Positions 43,715-51,599 of a DNA stretch of 64,000 nucleotides are shown in pieces. The DNA lies in assembly GCA_022616275.1 (NCBI GenBank), contig JAKEFB010000036.1, positions 43,308 through 107,307 on the forward strand. Reading direction: 5' to 3'. A program made the translations under genes and the position numbers. The DNA is from Chloroflexota bacterium (GTDB lineage: Bacteria > Chloroflexota > Anaerolineae > Promineifilales > Promineifilaceae). Every line of letters starts with the position of its first letter. Positions within the stretch are counted from its first letter, which is position 1. The notes beneath the pieces are model-generated. The model searched no databases and had not been told where the DNA came from. It saw nothing but the letters and a program-made list of their open reading frames with translations.

Positions 43715-44824
43715 TCATAGCTTAAGCTGCTCTTTCACAACAGCCACTACTTTCTCGACCTGGGCGTGCAGCCAGGAAGGGGGGAGCCGCTCCAGGCGAA
43801 TGATTTCGTCGTCGCGCAGCGTCCGGCCGCCGTAACGGGCCTGGTAGCCAGGCGGCAAATCCTCCGGGAACGTCTGGCCGGCCATGACGCCGAAGGCCAG
43901 CGTCCAGGAGCGGGGCACCACGCTGATGTCGTAGCCGCCGCCCCCCAGGGCCAGCCAGCTCGGCCCCAGCTCGGCCAACGCCTGGAAGAGAGCCTCGTGG
44001 CCGGCCGTCGTCAGGGCCAGGCTGGCCAGCGGATCGCGGACGTGGGTGTCTACCCCCAGTTGGGTGACGACGACGTCGGCCGCAAAGCGCTCCAGTAGCG
44101 GCGGCACGACCTGGCGGAAGGCCCACAGGTAACTATCCTCGCCGGTGTAAGGTGGCAGGGGAACGTTAACGCTGTAGCCCTGACCCCGGCCGGCGCCGAT
44201 TTCATGAACGTAGCCCGTGCCGGGGAACAGTGACCGGGGATCCTGGTGCAGAGAGATGGTCAGGACCTGATCGGTGTCGTAAAAAGCGTTCTGGACGCCG
44301 TCGCCGTGGTGGACGTCAATATCCACATAAGCCACCCGCAGCCCCTGGCGCAGCAGCCAGTGAATGGCCACAGCAATGTCGCCAAAGATGCAAAAGCCCG
44401 AGGCAAAATCGGGGCCAGCGTGGTGCAACCCGCCGCTGTAACTGAAGGCTACGTCGCACTCCTCGTTAACCAGCAGTTCGGCCGCCTGCAGAGCCGCGCC
44501 GGCCTTCAACCGCTCTGAATCATACATGCCGGCGAAAACAGGGTTGTCGCCCGGGCCAAAGCCGTAGCGCCGGGCCGGGACCGTCGGGTCTCCCTCGCTA
44601 AGGCGGTGGACGGCGTCAATATATTCCTCCTTATGGAACAGGGCTAATTCCTCGTCAGTAGCCGGCCGGGGCGCAACCAGGCGGACGTTGGGCGTGGTGA
44701 ACGCGCCGTATTCTTCCAGCAGCTCGTGCGTCCGCTGCAAACGCTCCGGCTTAAGCGGGTGGTCCGGCCCATGCCCTCGCTCCCACAGCTCTGGTGACGA
44801 AAGAAAAACAGCCTGGCGTGTCAT
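43715..44824 (-). CDS. Histone-deacetylase-like (AcuC-type) deacetylase
   Basis: 369 residues from ATG at 44824, with a -10 box ending 7 bases upstream; an alternative ATG is at 44839. The HDAC superfamily pocket is complete: HHAGPDFASGFCIFGDIAVA (His pair), YVDIDVHHGDGVQ (zinc ligands Asp and His), GVDTHVRDPLASL (third ligand Asp) and LALGGGGYD (catalytic Tyr). Bacterial members remove acyl groups from lysine (as AcuC does on acetyl-CoA synthetase) or from polyamines. The substrate here is unknown. Divergent from the STAS gene, with a shared promoter region, and followed by a strong terminator. Confidence 0.92.
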   Translation of the reverse strand: MTRQAVFLSSPELWERGHGPDHPLKPERLQRTHELLEEYGAFTTPNVRLVAPRPATDEELALFHKEEYIDAVHRLSEGDPTVPARRYGFGPGDNPVFAGMYDSERLKAGAALQAAELLVNEECDVAFSYSGGLHHAGPDFASGFCIFGDIAVAIHWLLRQGLRVAYVDIDVHHGDGVQNAFYDTDQVLTISLHQDPRSLFPGTGYVHEIGAGRGQGYSVNVPLPPYTGEDSYLWAFRQVVPPLLERFAADVVVTQLGVDTHVRDPLASLALTTAGHEALFQALAELGPSWLALGGGGYDISVVPRSWTLAFGVMAGQTFPEDLPPGYQARYGGRTLRDDEIIRLERLPPSWLHAQVEKVVAVVKEQLKL

Positions 44825-44830
44825 AGCGTA

Positions 44831-44836
44831 ATTATA
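44831..44836 (-). promoter_or_regulatory. -10 box for a leaderless HDAC-like mRNA
   Basis: TATAAT on the minus strand ends 7 bases before the ATG at 44824. No ribosome site precedes that start. It matches the spacing seen at 3412/3420, 26310/26317 and 30901/30909. Confidence 0.5.
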
Positions 44837-44896
44837 CATGACAAAGTATACTGATGGCGTTCCAGTCCAAAAATCCAGACTGATAGAGGAAAAGAA

Positions 44897-45235
44897 ATGG
44901 AAGTCACAGTAAACAAGCAGGGGCAGGTCACTGTGGTCACCATTGTTGGCAGCCTGGATGCTCTGACGGCCGGTGAAGTGGCCAGTTTTTTGAGTGACCA
45001 GATCAGGCAAGGAGAGATTCGCCTGGTGGCCGACTTTAGCCAGGTAGACTACATCACCAGCGCCGGCCTGCGCACTATTCTGGCTACCTTGAAAGAAGCC
45101 CGCTCCCAGGGTGGCGACCTGCGCCTGGCCGGTGCGCAGCCCAACGTCCACAAGGTCCTGCAAATGAGCGGCTTTACCAACATCCTGAAGTTTTATCCCG
45201 AGATGAACGCGGCTGTAGTCAGCTTTAGCGAGTAA
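44897..45235 (+). CDS. STAS-domain anti-sigma factor antagonist
   Basis: 112 residues. The whole protein is a STAS domain of the SpoIIAA/RsbV type: EVTVNKQGQVTVVTIVGSLD at the N-terminus and DYITSAGLRTILATL with the phosphorylatable Ser55. When unphosphorylated, such proteins bind an anti-sigma kinase and free the sigma factor; a SpoIIE-type phosphatase reactivates them. A gene for such a phosphatase begins 172 bases downstream, and the two probably form one switch. The GAGG ribosome site fits the ATG at 44897. The partner kinase is not in the window. Confidence 0.93.
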   Translation: MEVTVNKQGQVTVVTIVGSLDALTAGEVASFLSDQIRQGEIRLVADFSQVDYITSAGLRTILATLKEARSQGGDLRLAGAQPNVHKVLQMSGFTNILKFYPEMNAAVVSFSE

Positions 45236-45242
45236 GTTCCCA

Positions 45243-45275
45243 AACCTCCCGGAGGTTGCCAACCTCCGGGAGGTT
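45243..45275 (+). terminator. REP-like hairpin AACCTCC/GGAGGTT
   Basis: Two palindromic blocks (AACCTCCCGGAGGTT and AACCTCCGGGAGGTT) separated by GCC, followed by GTTAT. They can form stacked hairpins just after the STAS gene. Related to the repeat at 33212-33282. Confidence 0.6.
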
Positions 45276-45406
45276 GTTATATGAGACCCAAATAGCCCAT
45301 TTACGCCGACTATTATCTGTAGCCTGGCGTGCCTCCAGGACACCCAGGCGCCGGCCTTGTCGTTTGCCGGCGGCCCATCCTGGAACGGAAGAAGAAGGAA
45401 CGGAAT

Positions 45407-47743
45407 ATGCTGAACAACAACAGCCCCTATATTTTCCCCTTGCTGCTGGCTGCTCTCGTCTCGTTAATTATTGCCTTCTACACCTGGCGTCGCCGCACAG
45501 CCCCAGGAGCCCTGGCTTTTGGCGTCGTCACGCTGGCCATGACCGAATGGTCGCTGGCCAACGCCTTCCAGTGGGCCAGCGCCGGCCAGGAAGCGCAACT
45601 CTTTTGGGCCAGGACCCGTTTCCTGGGTGCCGAATTAGTCGTCGCCGCTTTCCTGGTGTTTGCCTTGCAATATGCCGGCCGTCAAGAGTGGTTCAACCGG
45701 CGCACCGCTCTTCTGCTGCTGATTGTGCCCGTTCCCATCCTGCTGTTGCTCTGGACCAACGACAGCCACCACCTCTTCTGGTCCACCGTTAACTTTGACG
45801 ACAGCGGCTCATTTAATATGCTCTCTTTCACCTTCGGCCCGGTTTTCTGGGTCCACACCGCCTATGATTACTTGTTGCTAACGCTGGGCGTCCTGACCCT
45901 GACCCAGGTTTTTCTGCGCTCGCCCTGGTTGTACCGCCGCCAGGTGGCTGCTCTGCTGATCGGTACGCTGCTGCCCTGGGTGGCCAATATGATTTACATC
46001 TTTGGCCTGAGCCCCATCCCCGAACTGGACCTGACCCCCTTCGGCTTTACTGTTGGTGGCCTGGTCATGGCCTGGGGCTTCTTCCGCTTTGGCCTGTTCG
46101 AGATTGTCCCCGCCGCCCGCCAGGCTGTGATTGAGGAAATGTACGACGCCATCGTCGTTTTGGACGAGCAGGATCACGTCGTGGATGTGAACCCGGCCGC
46201 CGAGCGTATCATTGGCCACAAGGCGACTGAGGTGGTTGGGCTGACCGGGGCAGAGATGCTCCGGCGCTGGTCACATCTGGTCGAAAAATATCGCCACGTG
46301 GCCGAGCTGGCGTCAGAGGAGATTGTCGTGGACCGGGAAGATGGGCAGCGTCATTATAACCTGCGCATCTCGCCCCTCATCCGGAAGGGGCGGCGGACCG
46401 GCCGGCTAATTATGCTCCAGGACATTACCGATCAGCGTAAGGCCGAAAAAGAGCTGCGCCACAGCCAGGAAAAGACCCTGACCATCCTGGAAAACCTGGA
46501 GGATGCTTACTTCGAGGCCGACCTGGCCGGTAATTTAACCTACGTCAATGAAGCCTTTGCCGTCGGTATTGGCTATTCCCGGGATGAGATCCTCGGCCGC
46601 AACTACCGCCATTTCACCGATCCCGGCCAGGTGCGCACCATTTTTGAGGTCTTCAACACCGTCTACCGCACCGGCCAGCCCAACATAGCGATGGAATATG
46701 CTCTGCTGCGGCGAGATGGCTCCAAAGGTATCGGCGAAGCCTCAGTCTCGCTGGTGCGGAATGAGGGAGGTGAGCCGGTTGGTTTTCGGGGGATTATCCG
46801 CGACGTAACCGACCGGCGGCGGGCCGAAGAAGCCATCCGCCAGGCCAGGGAAGCGGCCGAACGGGAGCTGGAAATCGGCCGGCGTATCCAGGCCGGCTTT
46901 TTGCCTGATGTGTTGCCGGAGGTGGCCGGTTGGGAAATCGGTTACTTCTTCCAATCGGCCCGCGTAGTTGCCGGCGATTTTTACGACGCCTTTACCCTCT
47001 CGCGCGGCAAGCGGGTGGCCCTGGTCATGGCCGACGTCTGCGATAAAGGGGTCGGGGCGGCCCTCTTTATGGCCCTGTTCCGCAGCCTGATCCGCGCCTT
47101 TGCCTTCCAGCATTATTCCACCAGCTTATTAGACCTGATTACCAACGACGACTCCCTGGCCGCCCTCGGCCGGGCCGGCAAGAAACGGACCGCGCTGCCG
47201 ACCACCGGCACCACCGCCCTCAAAGAAGCCATTGCTCTGACCAATAATTACATCGCCCAACACCACGGCCACACCAACATGTTTGCCACCCTTTTCTTTG
47301 GCGTCCTGGACCCTGGCAGTGGCGCCCTGACCTACATCAACGGCGGCCACGAGCCTCCCCTGATTATCGGCCGCAACGGGGTGAAGGCGCGCCTGGAACC
47401 CACCGGCCCGGCCGTGGGCATGTTGCCGGACATGGAATATGAGATGCAGGAGACGATCCTGGAACCGGGCGATACCCTCCTGGCTTTCACTGATGGCGTG
47501 ACCGAAGCCCGGAATGTGCGCGGCGCCTTCTTCAGCGAAGAGCAATTGCTGGCTATCGCCGCCGGACAGCATGACTCGGTAGCCGGGCTCTTAGACCAGA
47601 TCAGCAGCCAGCTCCACGGGCACATGGCCGGTACGGAGCAGTCGGACGACATTGCCATGCTGGCCATACGCCGGACGAGTGACACACCCACCCCCAGCCC
47701 CCGGCCGGAGCGGAAAATTGCCAACTTGTTGGAACAACTGTAA
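45407..47743 (+). CDS. Membrane sensor with PAS domains and SpoIIE phosphatase
   Basis: 779 residues from ATG at 45407 (AAGGA 7 bases upstream). Residues 1-225 contain about seven membrane helices in the 7TM histidine-kinase-N-terminal style (YIFPLLLAALVSLIIAF onward). Two PAS domains follow (about 245-360, YDAIVVLDEQDHVVDVNPAA; and 365-490, EDAYFEADLAGNLTYVNEAF), then a PP2C/SpoIIE phosphatase: VVAGDFYDAF, ADVCDKGVGAALFMA, YINGGHEPPLI, LLAFTDGVTEAR and SDDIAMLA. The metal-binding Asp residues are kept. It should dephosphorylate the STAS protein encoded just upstream, linking an environmental signal to sigma-factor release. Confidence 0.93.
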   Translation: MLNNNSPYIFPLLLAALVSLIIAFYTWRRRTAPGALAFGVVTLAMTEWSLANAFQWASAGQEAQLFWARTRFLGAELVVAAFLVFALQYAGRQEWFNRRTALLLLIVPVPILLLLWTNDSHHLFWSTVNFDDSGSFNMLSFTFGPVFWVHTAYDYLLLTLGVLTLTQVFLRSPWLYRRQVAALLIGTLLPWVANMIYIFGLSPIPELDLTPFGFTVGGLVMAWGFFRFGLFEIVPAARQAVIEEMYDAIVVLDEQDHVVDVNPAAERIIGHKATEVVGLTGAEMLRRWSHLVEKYRHVAELASEEIVVDREDGQRHYNLRISPLIRKGRRTGRLIMLQDITDQRKAEKELRHSQEKTLTILENLEDAYFEADLAGNLTYVNEAFAVGIGYSRDEILGRNYRHFTDPGQVRTIFEVFNTVYRTGQPNIAMEYALLRRDGSKGIGEASVSLVRNEGGEPVGFRGIIRDVTDRRRAEEAIRQAREAAERELEIGRRIQAGFLPDVLPEVAGWEIGYFFQSARVVAGDFYDAFTLSRGKRVALVMADVCDKGVGAALFMALFRSLIRAFAFQHYSTSLLDLITNDDSLAALGRAGKKRTALPTTGTTALKEAIALTNNYIAQHHGHTNMFATLFFGVLDPGSGALTYINGGHEPPLIIGRNGVKARLEPTGPAVGMLPDMEYEMQETILEPGDTLLAFTDGVTEARNVRGAFFSEEQLLAIAAGQHDSVAGLLDQISSQLHGHMAGTEQSDDIAMLAIRRTSDTPTPSPRPERKIANLLEQL

Positions 47744-47752
47744 ATACCGGCT

Positions 47753-47804
47753 GAGATTAGAGATTAGAGATTGGAGATTAGCTAATCTCCAATCTCTAAT
47801 CTCT
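47753..47804 (+). terminator. Heptamer palindrome GAGATTA after the phosphatase gene
   Basis: Four GAGATTA/G units face three AATCTCC/T units across GCT, giving a nearly perfect stem of about 22 pairs centred on AGCT. It lies between the SpoIIE and O-antigen-ligase-like genes. Confidence 0.75.
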
Positions 47805-47829
47805 ATGCTGGCCTGAGTAATTGCAAGGA

Positions 47830-49194
47830 ATGGTTGTAAACCGGCTGAACATTCGTCAATTTTGCCGTGCCCTGCTGCTTGTTGAAGGGCCTATCCTGGC
47901 CCTTGTCTTCCCCTTCTTGCTCTTTTTATCCCCCACACGCGCCCTGGTCCTGTTAATCATTCCGCTGTTGTGGGCAACACGCCGGGTGGCCACCGGCCAT
48001 TTTGTCCCGCCAACCCCGCTCGACGGCAGCCTGTTGGGACTGCTGGCCATGACCCTGGTCAGCCTCTTCGTCACCTACGATTTGAGCCTGACCTTGCCCC
48101 GCGCCGTGCTCCTCGTCTTTGGCGTAGCCGTCTTTTACGCCGCCGCTGCCTTTAGCGGCGCTTCCTGGCGGCGCCTGGTTTGGGGCGTGGTCGCCCTCCT
48201 GGGGGCCGGTCTGGCCATTGCCGTTCTGGGGCTGATCAGCACCCGGCTACCGGTCAAGATTTCCTTTTTGCAGCTCTTTATTCGGGAGGGGCTGCCGGGA
48301 ATCATCTGGACCTTTCCCGGCGATCCTGACGGCTTCAGCCCCAATCGCATTGCCGCGGCGTTACTGTGGATCACGCCCTTAGCCTGGACATTGGCCGCAA
48401 CGTTGCTCCTGGCCGGCCGGCGCGCCTTCTCCAGGGGAACGTGGCTGGCCCTGGCGTCCAGCTTCGTCGCTCTCTTCCTGAGCAGCGTCTTGCTCATTAC
48501 CCAGTCTCGGGCCGGGCTGGTGGGCTTCGCCGTCGGGCTTCTCTTCCTGGCCCTGGTCGCCTTCCGCAACCACCGCTGGCTGCTCCTGGGCGGCCTGGCC
48601 CTGGCGGCGACGGCCGCCGTGGCCACCCTGGCCTTCAACGATCTTTTCGGGCTACGAGCCTTGTGGCTTCAAGTGGCCTATACCAGCATTGGCAGCCCGG
48701 CGCCGGCCGAGGCCTTGACCTTTCGCACCGAAATCTGGAGCCGCGCCATCCAGGCCACCCGTGACTTTGCCTTCACCGGCCTGGGCCTGAACACCTTCCC
48801 CAAAGCCGTGCTCGTCCTTTACCCCTACTTCTTACTCCATAACCCGGGTGACGCCACCCACGCCCACAACCAGTTGTTGCAGATGGGCGTTGACATGGGC
48901 GTGCCGGGAATGGTCGTATACCTGGCCCTGCTCCTCGGCGCGGCCGCCATGCTGCTCCGGGTGTGGCGCAAGAATGCCGCCGGCTGGGGGCGGGCGCTGG
49001 CCGCCGGCTTTGCCGGTTGCCTGCTCGCCTTCCAGGGCTATGGCCTCTTTGACGCCGTCGGCCTGGGCGAAAAGCCGGCCGTCATTCTCTGGTTCCTCCT
49101 CGGCCTGGTCGCCGGTCTGCACCGCCTGGCCATGCAATCCAGCGAGACAGGCCATCCGTCTGGCCGCCAGGCCGATGTCCCGGCCAACGACTGA
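47830..49194 (+). CDS. O-antigen ligase / polymerase-like membrane protein
   Basis: 454 residues with about 11-12 hydrophobic helices and a large extracytoplasmic loop near 280-345. The Wzy/WaaL-type signature is visible: LITQSRAGLVGF and, after the loop, FTGLGLNTF followed by HAHNQLLQMGVDMGVPG. Such proteins join or polymerise lipid-linked sugar chains at the outer face of the membrane. ATG at 47830 is uncertain because AAGGA lies directly next to it; TTG at 47821 is the alternative. The next gene overlaps its end by 20 bases and encodes a glycosidase-like lipoprotein, so both may act on one surface polymer. Confidence 0.85.
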   Translation: MVVNRLNIRQFCRALLLVEGPILALVFPFLLFLSPTRALVLLIIPLLWATRRVATGHFVPPTPLDGSLLGLLAMTLVSLFVTYDLSLTLPRAVLLVFGVAVFYAAAAFSGASWRRLVWGVVALLGAGLAIAVLGLISTRLPVKISFLQLFIREGLPGIIWTFPGDPDGFSPNRIAAALLWITPLAWTLAATLLLAGRRAFSRGTWLALASSFVALFLSSVLLITQSRAGLVGFAVGLLFLALVAFRNHRWLLLGGLALAATAAVATLAFNDLFGLRALWLQVAYTSIGSPAPAEALTFRTEIWSRAIQATRDFAFTGLGLNTFPKAVLVLYPYFLLHNPGDATHAHNQLLQMGVDMGVPGMVVYLALLLGAAAMLLRVWRKNAAGWGRALAAGFAGCLLAFQGYGLFDAVGLGEKPAVILWFLLGLVAGLHRLAMQSSETGHPSGRQADVPAND

Positions 49195-50386
49195 ACCACC
49201 GGCCGCAGCCACCTCCCTGGTTCTGATGGCCCTGGGGCTGATAGCTCTATTTCTATTCGGTTGCCGGGGCAATCCCCCACCTGCGCCGCTATGCCCTGTT
49301 GTCGCCGGGGAGCCAACCATTCCCGAACCGCTCGTCGGGTCTCAACTAGACCAGGGGAAGCTGGGCATTCACCTGCTGCTGGACGACGGCCGCCAGGCCT
49401 GGCCGGCCGCTACCTGGCCCGTTCACCTGGCCTGCGCCCGGCAGGCGGTGGGGGAGTGGGGCTACGTAACCCAACTGGTGCGGCTGGACGACCTTGAGCC
49501 GGCCAGGTGGCAGCGCTTCATGGATCTGGCCGCCGAATGGCATCTGACGCCCATCCTCCGCCTGGCAACCACCTTCGACACCGCCAGCGGAAGCTGGAGT
49601 GCGCCGCCGGCCGATGCCGCCGGCCGTTACCAGGCAGTGGCCGCCCGGTACGCCCGTTTTGTGGCTGCTCTCCACTGGCCGACGGCCGGGCACCTGGTTA
49701 TCGTCGGTAACGAGCCCAACCATGGCAACGAGTGGGGCGGCCGGCCGGACCCGGCCGCTTACGCCCGTTTCCTGGCCGACACGGCCGATGCCTTGCATGC
49801 CACCGACCCGGCGGCGCGGGTTTTGAACGCCCCTTTTGACGCCTATACACCCCACAGCGGCGGCCAGCCATTCCCGGACGGTTTCGTTTACCTGGATGAG
49901 GAAACATTTCTAGATGAAATGGTAGCTGCGGTCCCCGACGTTTTCACCCGCCTGGATGGCTGGGCCAGCCATGCCTACCCGGCCGGGCCTTTTAGCGAGG
50001 GGCCGTGGCAGCAAAGCTTCCAGATAGACTGGCTCAACAACGCAACCAATCCCTGGCATGTGCCCCCGCCGCCGGGCATCTATAACCGGGGTGTCAACGG
50101 TTACGAGTGGGAACTGTTCAAGCTGGCTACCTACGGTCTGCCACCACTCCCGGTTTATATCACCGAAACTGGCTGGCGGCACGCTGAAACGGAGGAAGCC
50201 CGATCACCAGATAGTGGAGCGGCTTTACCTGATGCTGAAACCGCCGCCGTTTACCTCGACCTGGCCCTTCGCGGCAATAGCGGCCGCTACCCAGAGCTGC
50301 CTGAAGAAGGCTGGACGCCATGGCTGGCCGACCCGCGCGTCGTGGCGATAACGTTCTTTGCCCTGGATGGCCACCCGGCCTGGTGA
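49175..50386 (+). CDS. Glycoside-hydrolase-like lipoprotein cut by an in-frame TGA
   Basis: 403 residues from ATG at 49175, overlapping the previous gene by 20 bases. Lipobox LFGC (Cys near 30) after LVLMALGLIALFLF. The body resembles a TIM-barrel glycosidase: LVIVGNEPNHGNEWGG has the Asn-Glu-Pro acid/base motif, and PVYITETGW has the nucleophile-type Glu. The frame stops at TGA (50384-50386) after FALDGHPAW. It then continues GHTNWLRLNEQGQVVGTYAP and on to TAG at 50474, as the last barrel segment would. This looks like a nonsense mutation, or a Trp codon read through. The catalytic residues precede the stop. The final stop lies at the edge of a heptamer array. Confidence 0.8.
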   Translation: MSRPTTEPPAAATSLVLMALGLIALFLFGCRGNPPPAPLCPVVAGEPTIPEPLVGSQLDQGKLGIHLLLDDGRQAWPAATWPVHLACARQAVGEWGYVTQLVRLDDLEPARWQRFMDLAAEWHLTPILRLATTFDTASGSWSAPPADAAGRYQAVAARYARFVAALHWPTAGHLVIVGNEPNHGNEWGGRPDPAAYARFLADTADALHATDPAARVLNAPFDAYTPHSGGQPFPDGFVYLDEETFLDEMVAAVPDVFTRLDGWASHAYPAGPFSEGPWQQSFQIDWLNNATNPWHVPPPPGIYNRGVNGYEWELFKLATYGLPPLPVYITETGWRHAETEEARSPDSGAALPDAETAAVYLDLALRGNSGRYPELPEEGWTPWLADPRVVAITFFALDGHPAW

Positions 50387-50475
50387 GGTCACACCAACTG
50401 GCTGCGCCTCAACGAGCAAGGACAGGTAGTGGGGACGTACGCCCCTTTTGATTTGCTGGCTTCCTATGGCGACTA

Positions 50476-50513
50476 GAGATTAACCAATCTCCAATCTCTA
50501 ATCTCCAATCTCC
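50476..50513. terminator. Heptamer array AATCTCC between convergent genes
   Basis: One GAGATTA followed by four AATCTCC/T units. It separates the glycosidase-like gene from a convergent membrane-protein gene, whose last codons and stop it encodes. Confidence 0.75.
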
Positions 50514-51475
50514 TTCTTCCGGGCAACGCTCAATATATCCTGCAGCGACACCGGGCTCTGGCTCAACCCCCACGCGCCCAGGAGCAGCACCAGGCCCATT
50601 TCCAGGGCGTGCAGGACAACGGCGTAAGCCGTCAGCAGCGTTTCGTCGAAGCCAATGACCACCAGCGGGCCAACCAGCGAGCCGTGAAAGATGCCAGGCA
50701 TCGCCGGGGCCGAGGGTGGCGTCAGGGCCAGAGCGGCAAAAGACAGAGCCAGGCGCTCGCCGGCCGTCTGGTTAGCCCCCAGCGCCACCATGACCAAGTA
50801 ATGAAAGGCCACGTAGCAAAACCAGGAAACCAGCGACAGCAGCAGGGCCGCCGCCAGCCGGCCTGGCGATCCGGCCGCCGCCAGGCCATCCAACAGACCG
50901 GCCAGCACGGCCCGCGCTCGCTCCTCGCTCAGCCGGGGCAGCCGGGCCAGCCAGGCCGGCGCCACGGCCAGCACTAACGCCCGGCGGTTAACCAGCCAGA
51001 ACAGCCCGCCCAGGGCCACCGCCAGGAGGAGCAGTGTGCCGGCCGCGGTGGTCGGTGAGAATTCCAGCCCGACGCCAAACAAAATAGCCCCGCCCAAGCC
51101 GACCAGCCGGGCCAGTTGTTCAAAGATACGCTCGACGACGACGCTGGAGGCCACTTCGGCCGTGGTGACGGTTGGTTGCCGGCCCAGGACTAGAATCCGG
51201 GCCGGTTCGCCGGCCCGGATAGGGGTCAGCATATTACCCAGGTGGCCGATGTTGCCGGCGTGAAAAACGGCCGGCAGGCCAGGCTTATTGCCCAACAAAT
51301 AGCGCCAGCGAACGGCGTACACCACCAGCCCGGCCAGCAACACCACCGTGGCCGCCGCCAGCGTGGGCCAGCGGGCCTGCCGCAATTGCCCGGCCACCGC
51401 CTCCAGGTCTACGAAAAAAACAAAGAGGACGGCGATGAAAAGGATGAGAACGAGGGGAAGCCAGAGCCTTTTCAT
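50498..51475 (-). CDS. LPG synthase/flippase-like membrane protein (UPF0104)
   Basis: 325 residues with about eight membrane helices. It shows the pattern of the lysylphosphatidylglycerol synthetase/UPF0104 membrane family: VVYAVRWRYLLG, NMLTPIRAGEPARILVLG, VVVERIFEQLARL and the Pro-rich ALTPPSAPAMPGIFHG. Members include putative lipid-linked sugar flippases. It lies near the O-antigen-ligase-like gene and may serve the same glycan pathway. ATG at 51475 directly follows a REP-like element; upstream in-frame starts lie in that repeat. The C-terminus ends KKEIGD, the last four residues coming from the heptamer array, exactly as in RecO. Confidence 0.85.
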   Translation of the reverse strand: MKRLWLPLVLILFIAVLFVFFVDLEAVAGQLRQARWPTLAAATVVLLAGLVVYAVRWRYLLGNKPGLPAVFHAGNIGHLGNMLTPIRAGEPARILVLGRQPTVTTAEVASSVVVERIFEQLARLVGLGGAILFGVGLEFSPTTAAGTLLLLAVALGGLFWLVNRRALVLAVAPAWLARLPRLSEERARAVLAGLLDGLAAAGSPGRLAAALLLSLVSWFCYVAFHYLVMVALGANQTAGERLALSFAALALTPPSAPAMPGIFHGSLVGPLVVIGFDETLLTAYAVVLHALEMGLVLLLGAWGLSQSPVSLQDILSVARKKEIGD

Positions 51476-51480
51476 CGTTA

Positions 51481-51590
51481 AAACCCCGCAGGTCTCCAAG
51501 TGCACACTTCGTGCCCCGGGCACACTTCGTGCCCCGGGCACACTTCGTGCCTCGACCTGCGGGGTTTACCTTGAGACCTGCGGGGGGTTT
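51481..51590. repeat. Palindromic repeat enclosing three 18-bp units
   Basis: Fourteen-base inverted arms AAACCCCGCAGGTC (51481) and GACCTGCGGGGTTT (51554) enclose three copies of an 18-base unit, CACACTTCGTGCCCCGGG (51503-51556). A further partial arm is at 51573-51590. It lies upstream of the UPF0104 gene and after the metalloprotease-like gene. Confidence 0.8.
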
Positions 51591-51599
51591 CCTGAGTCT

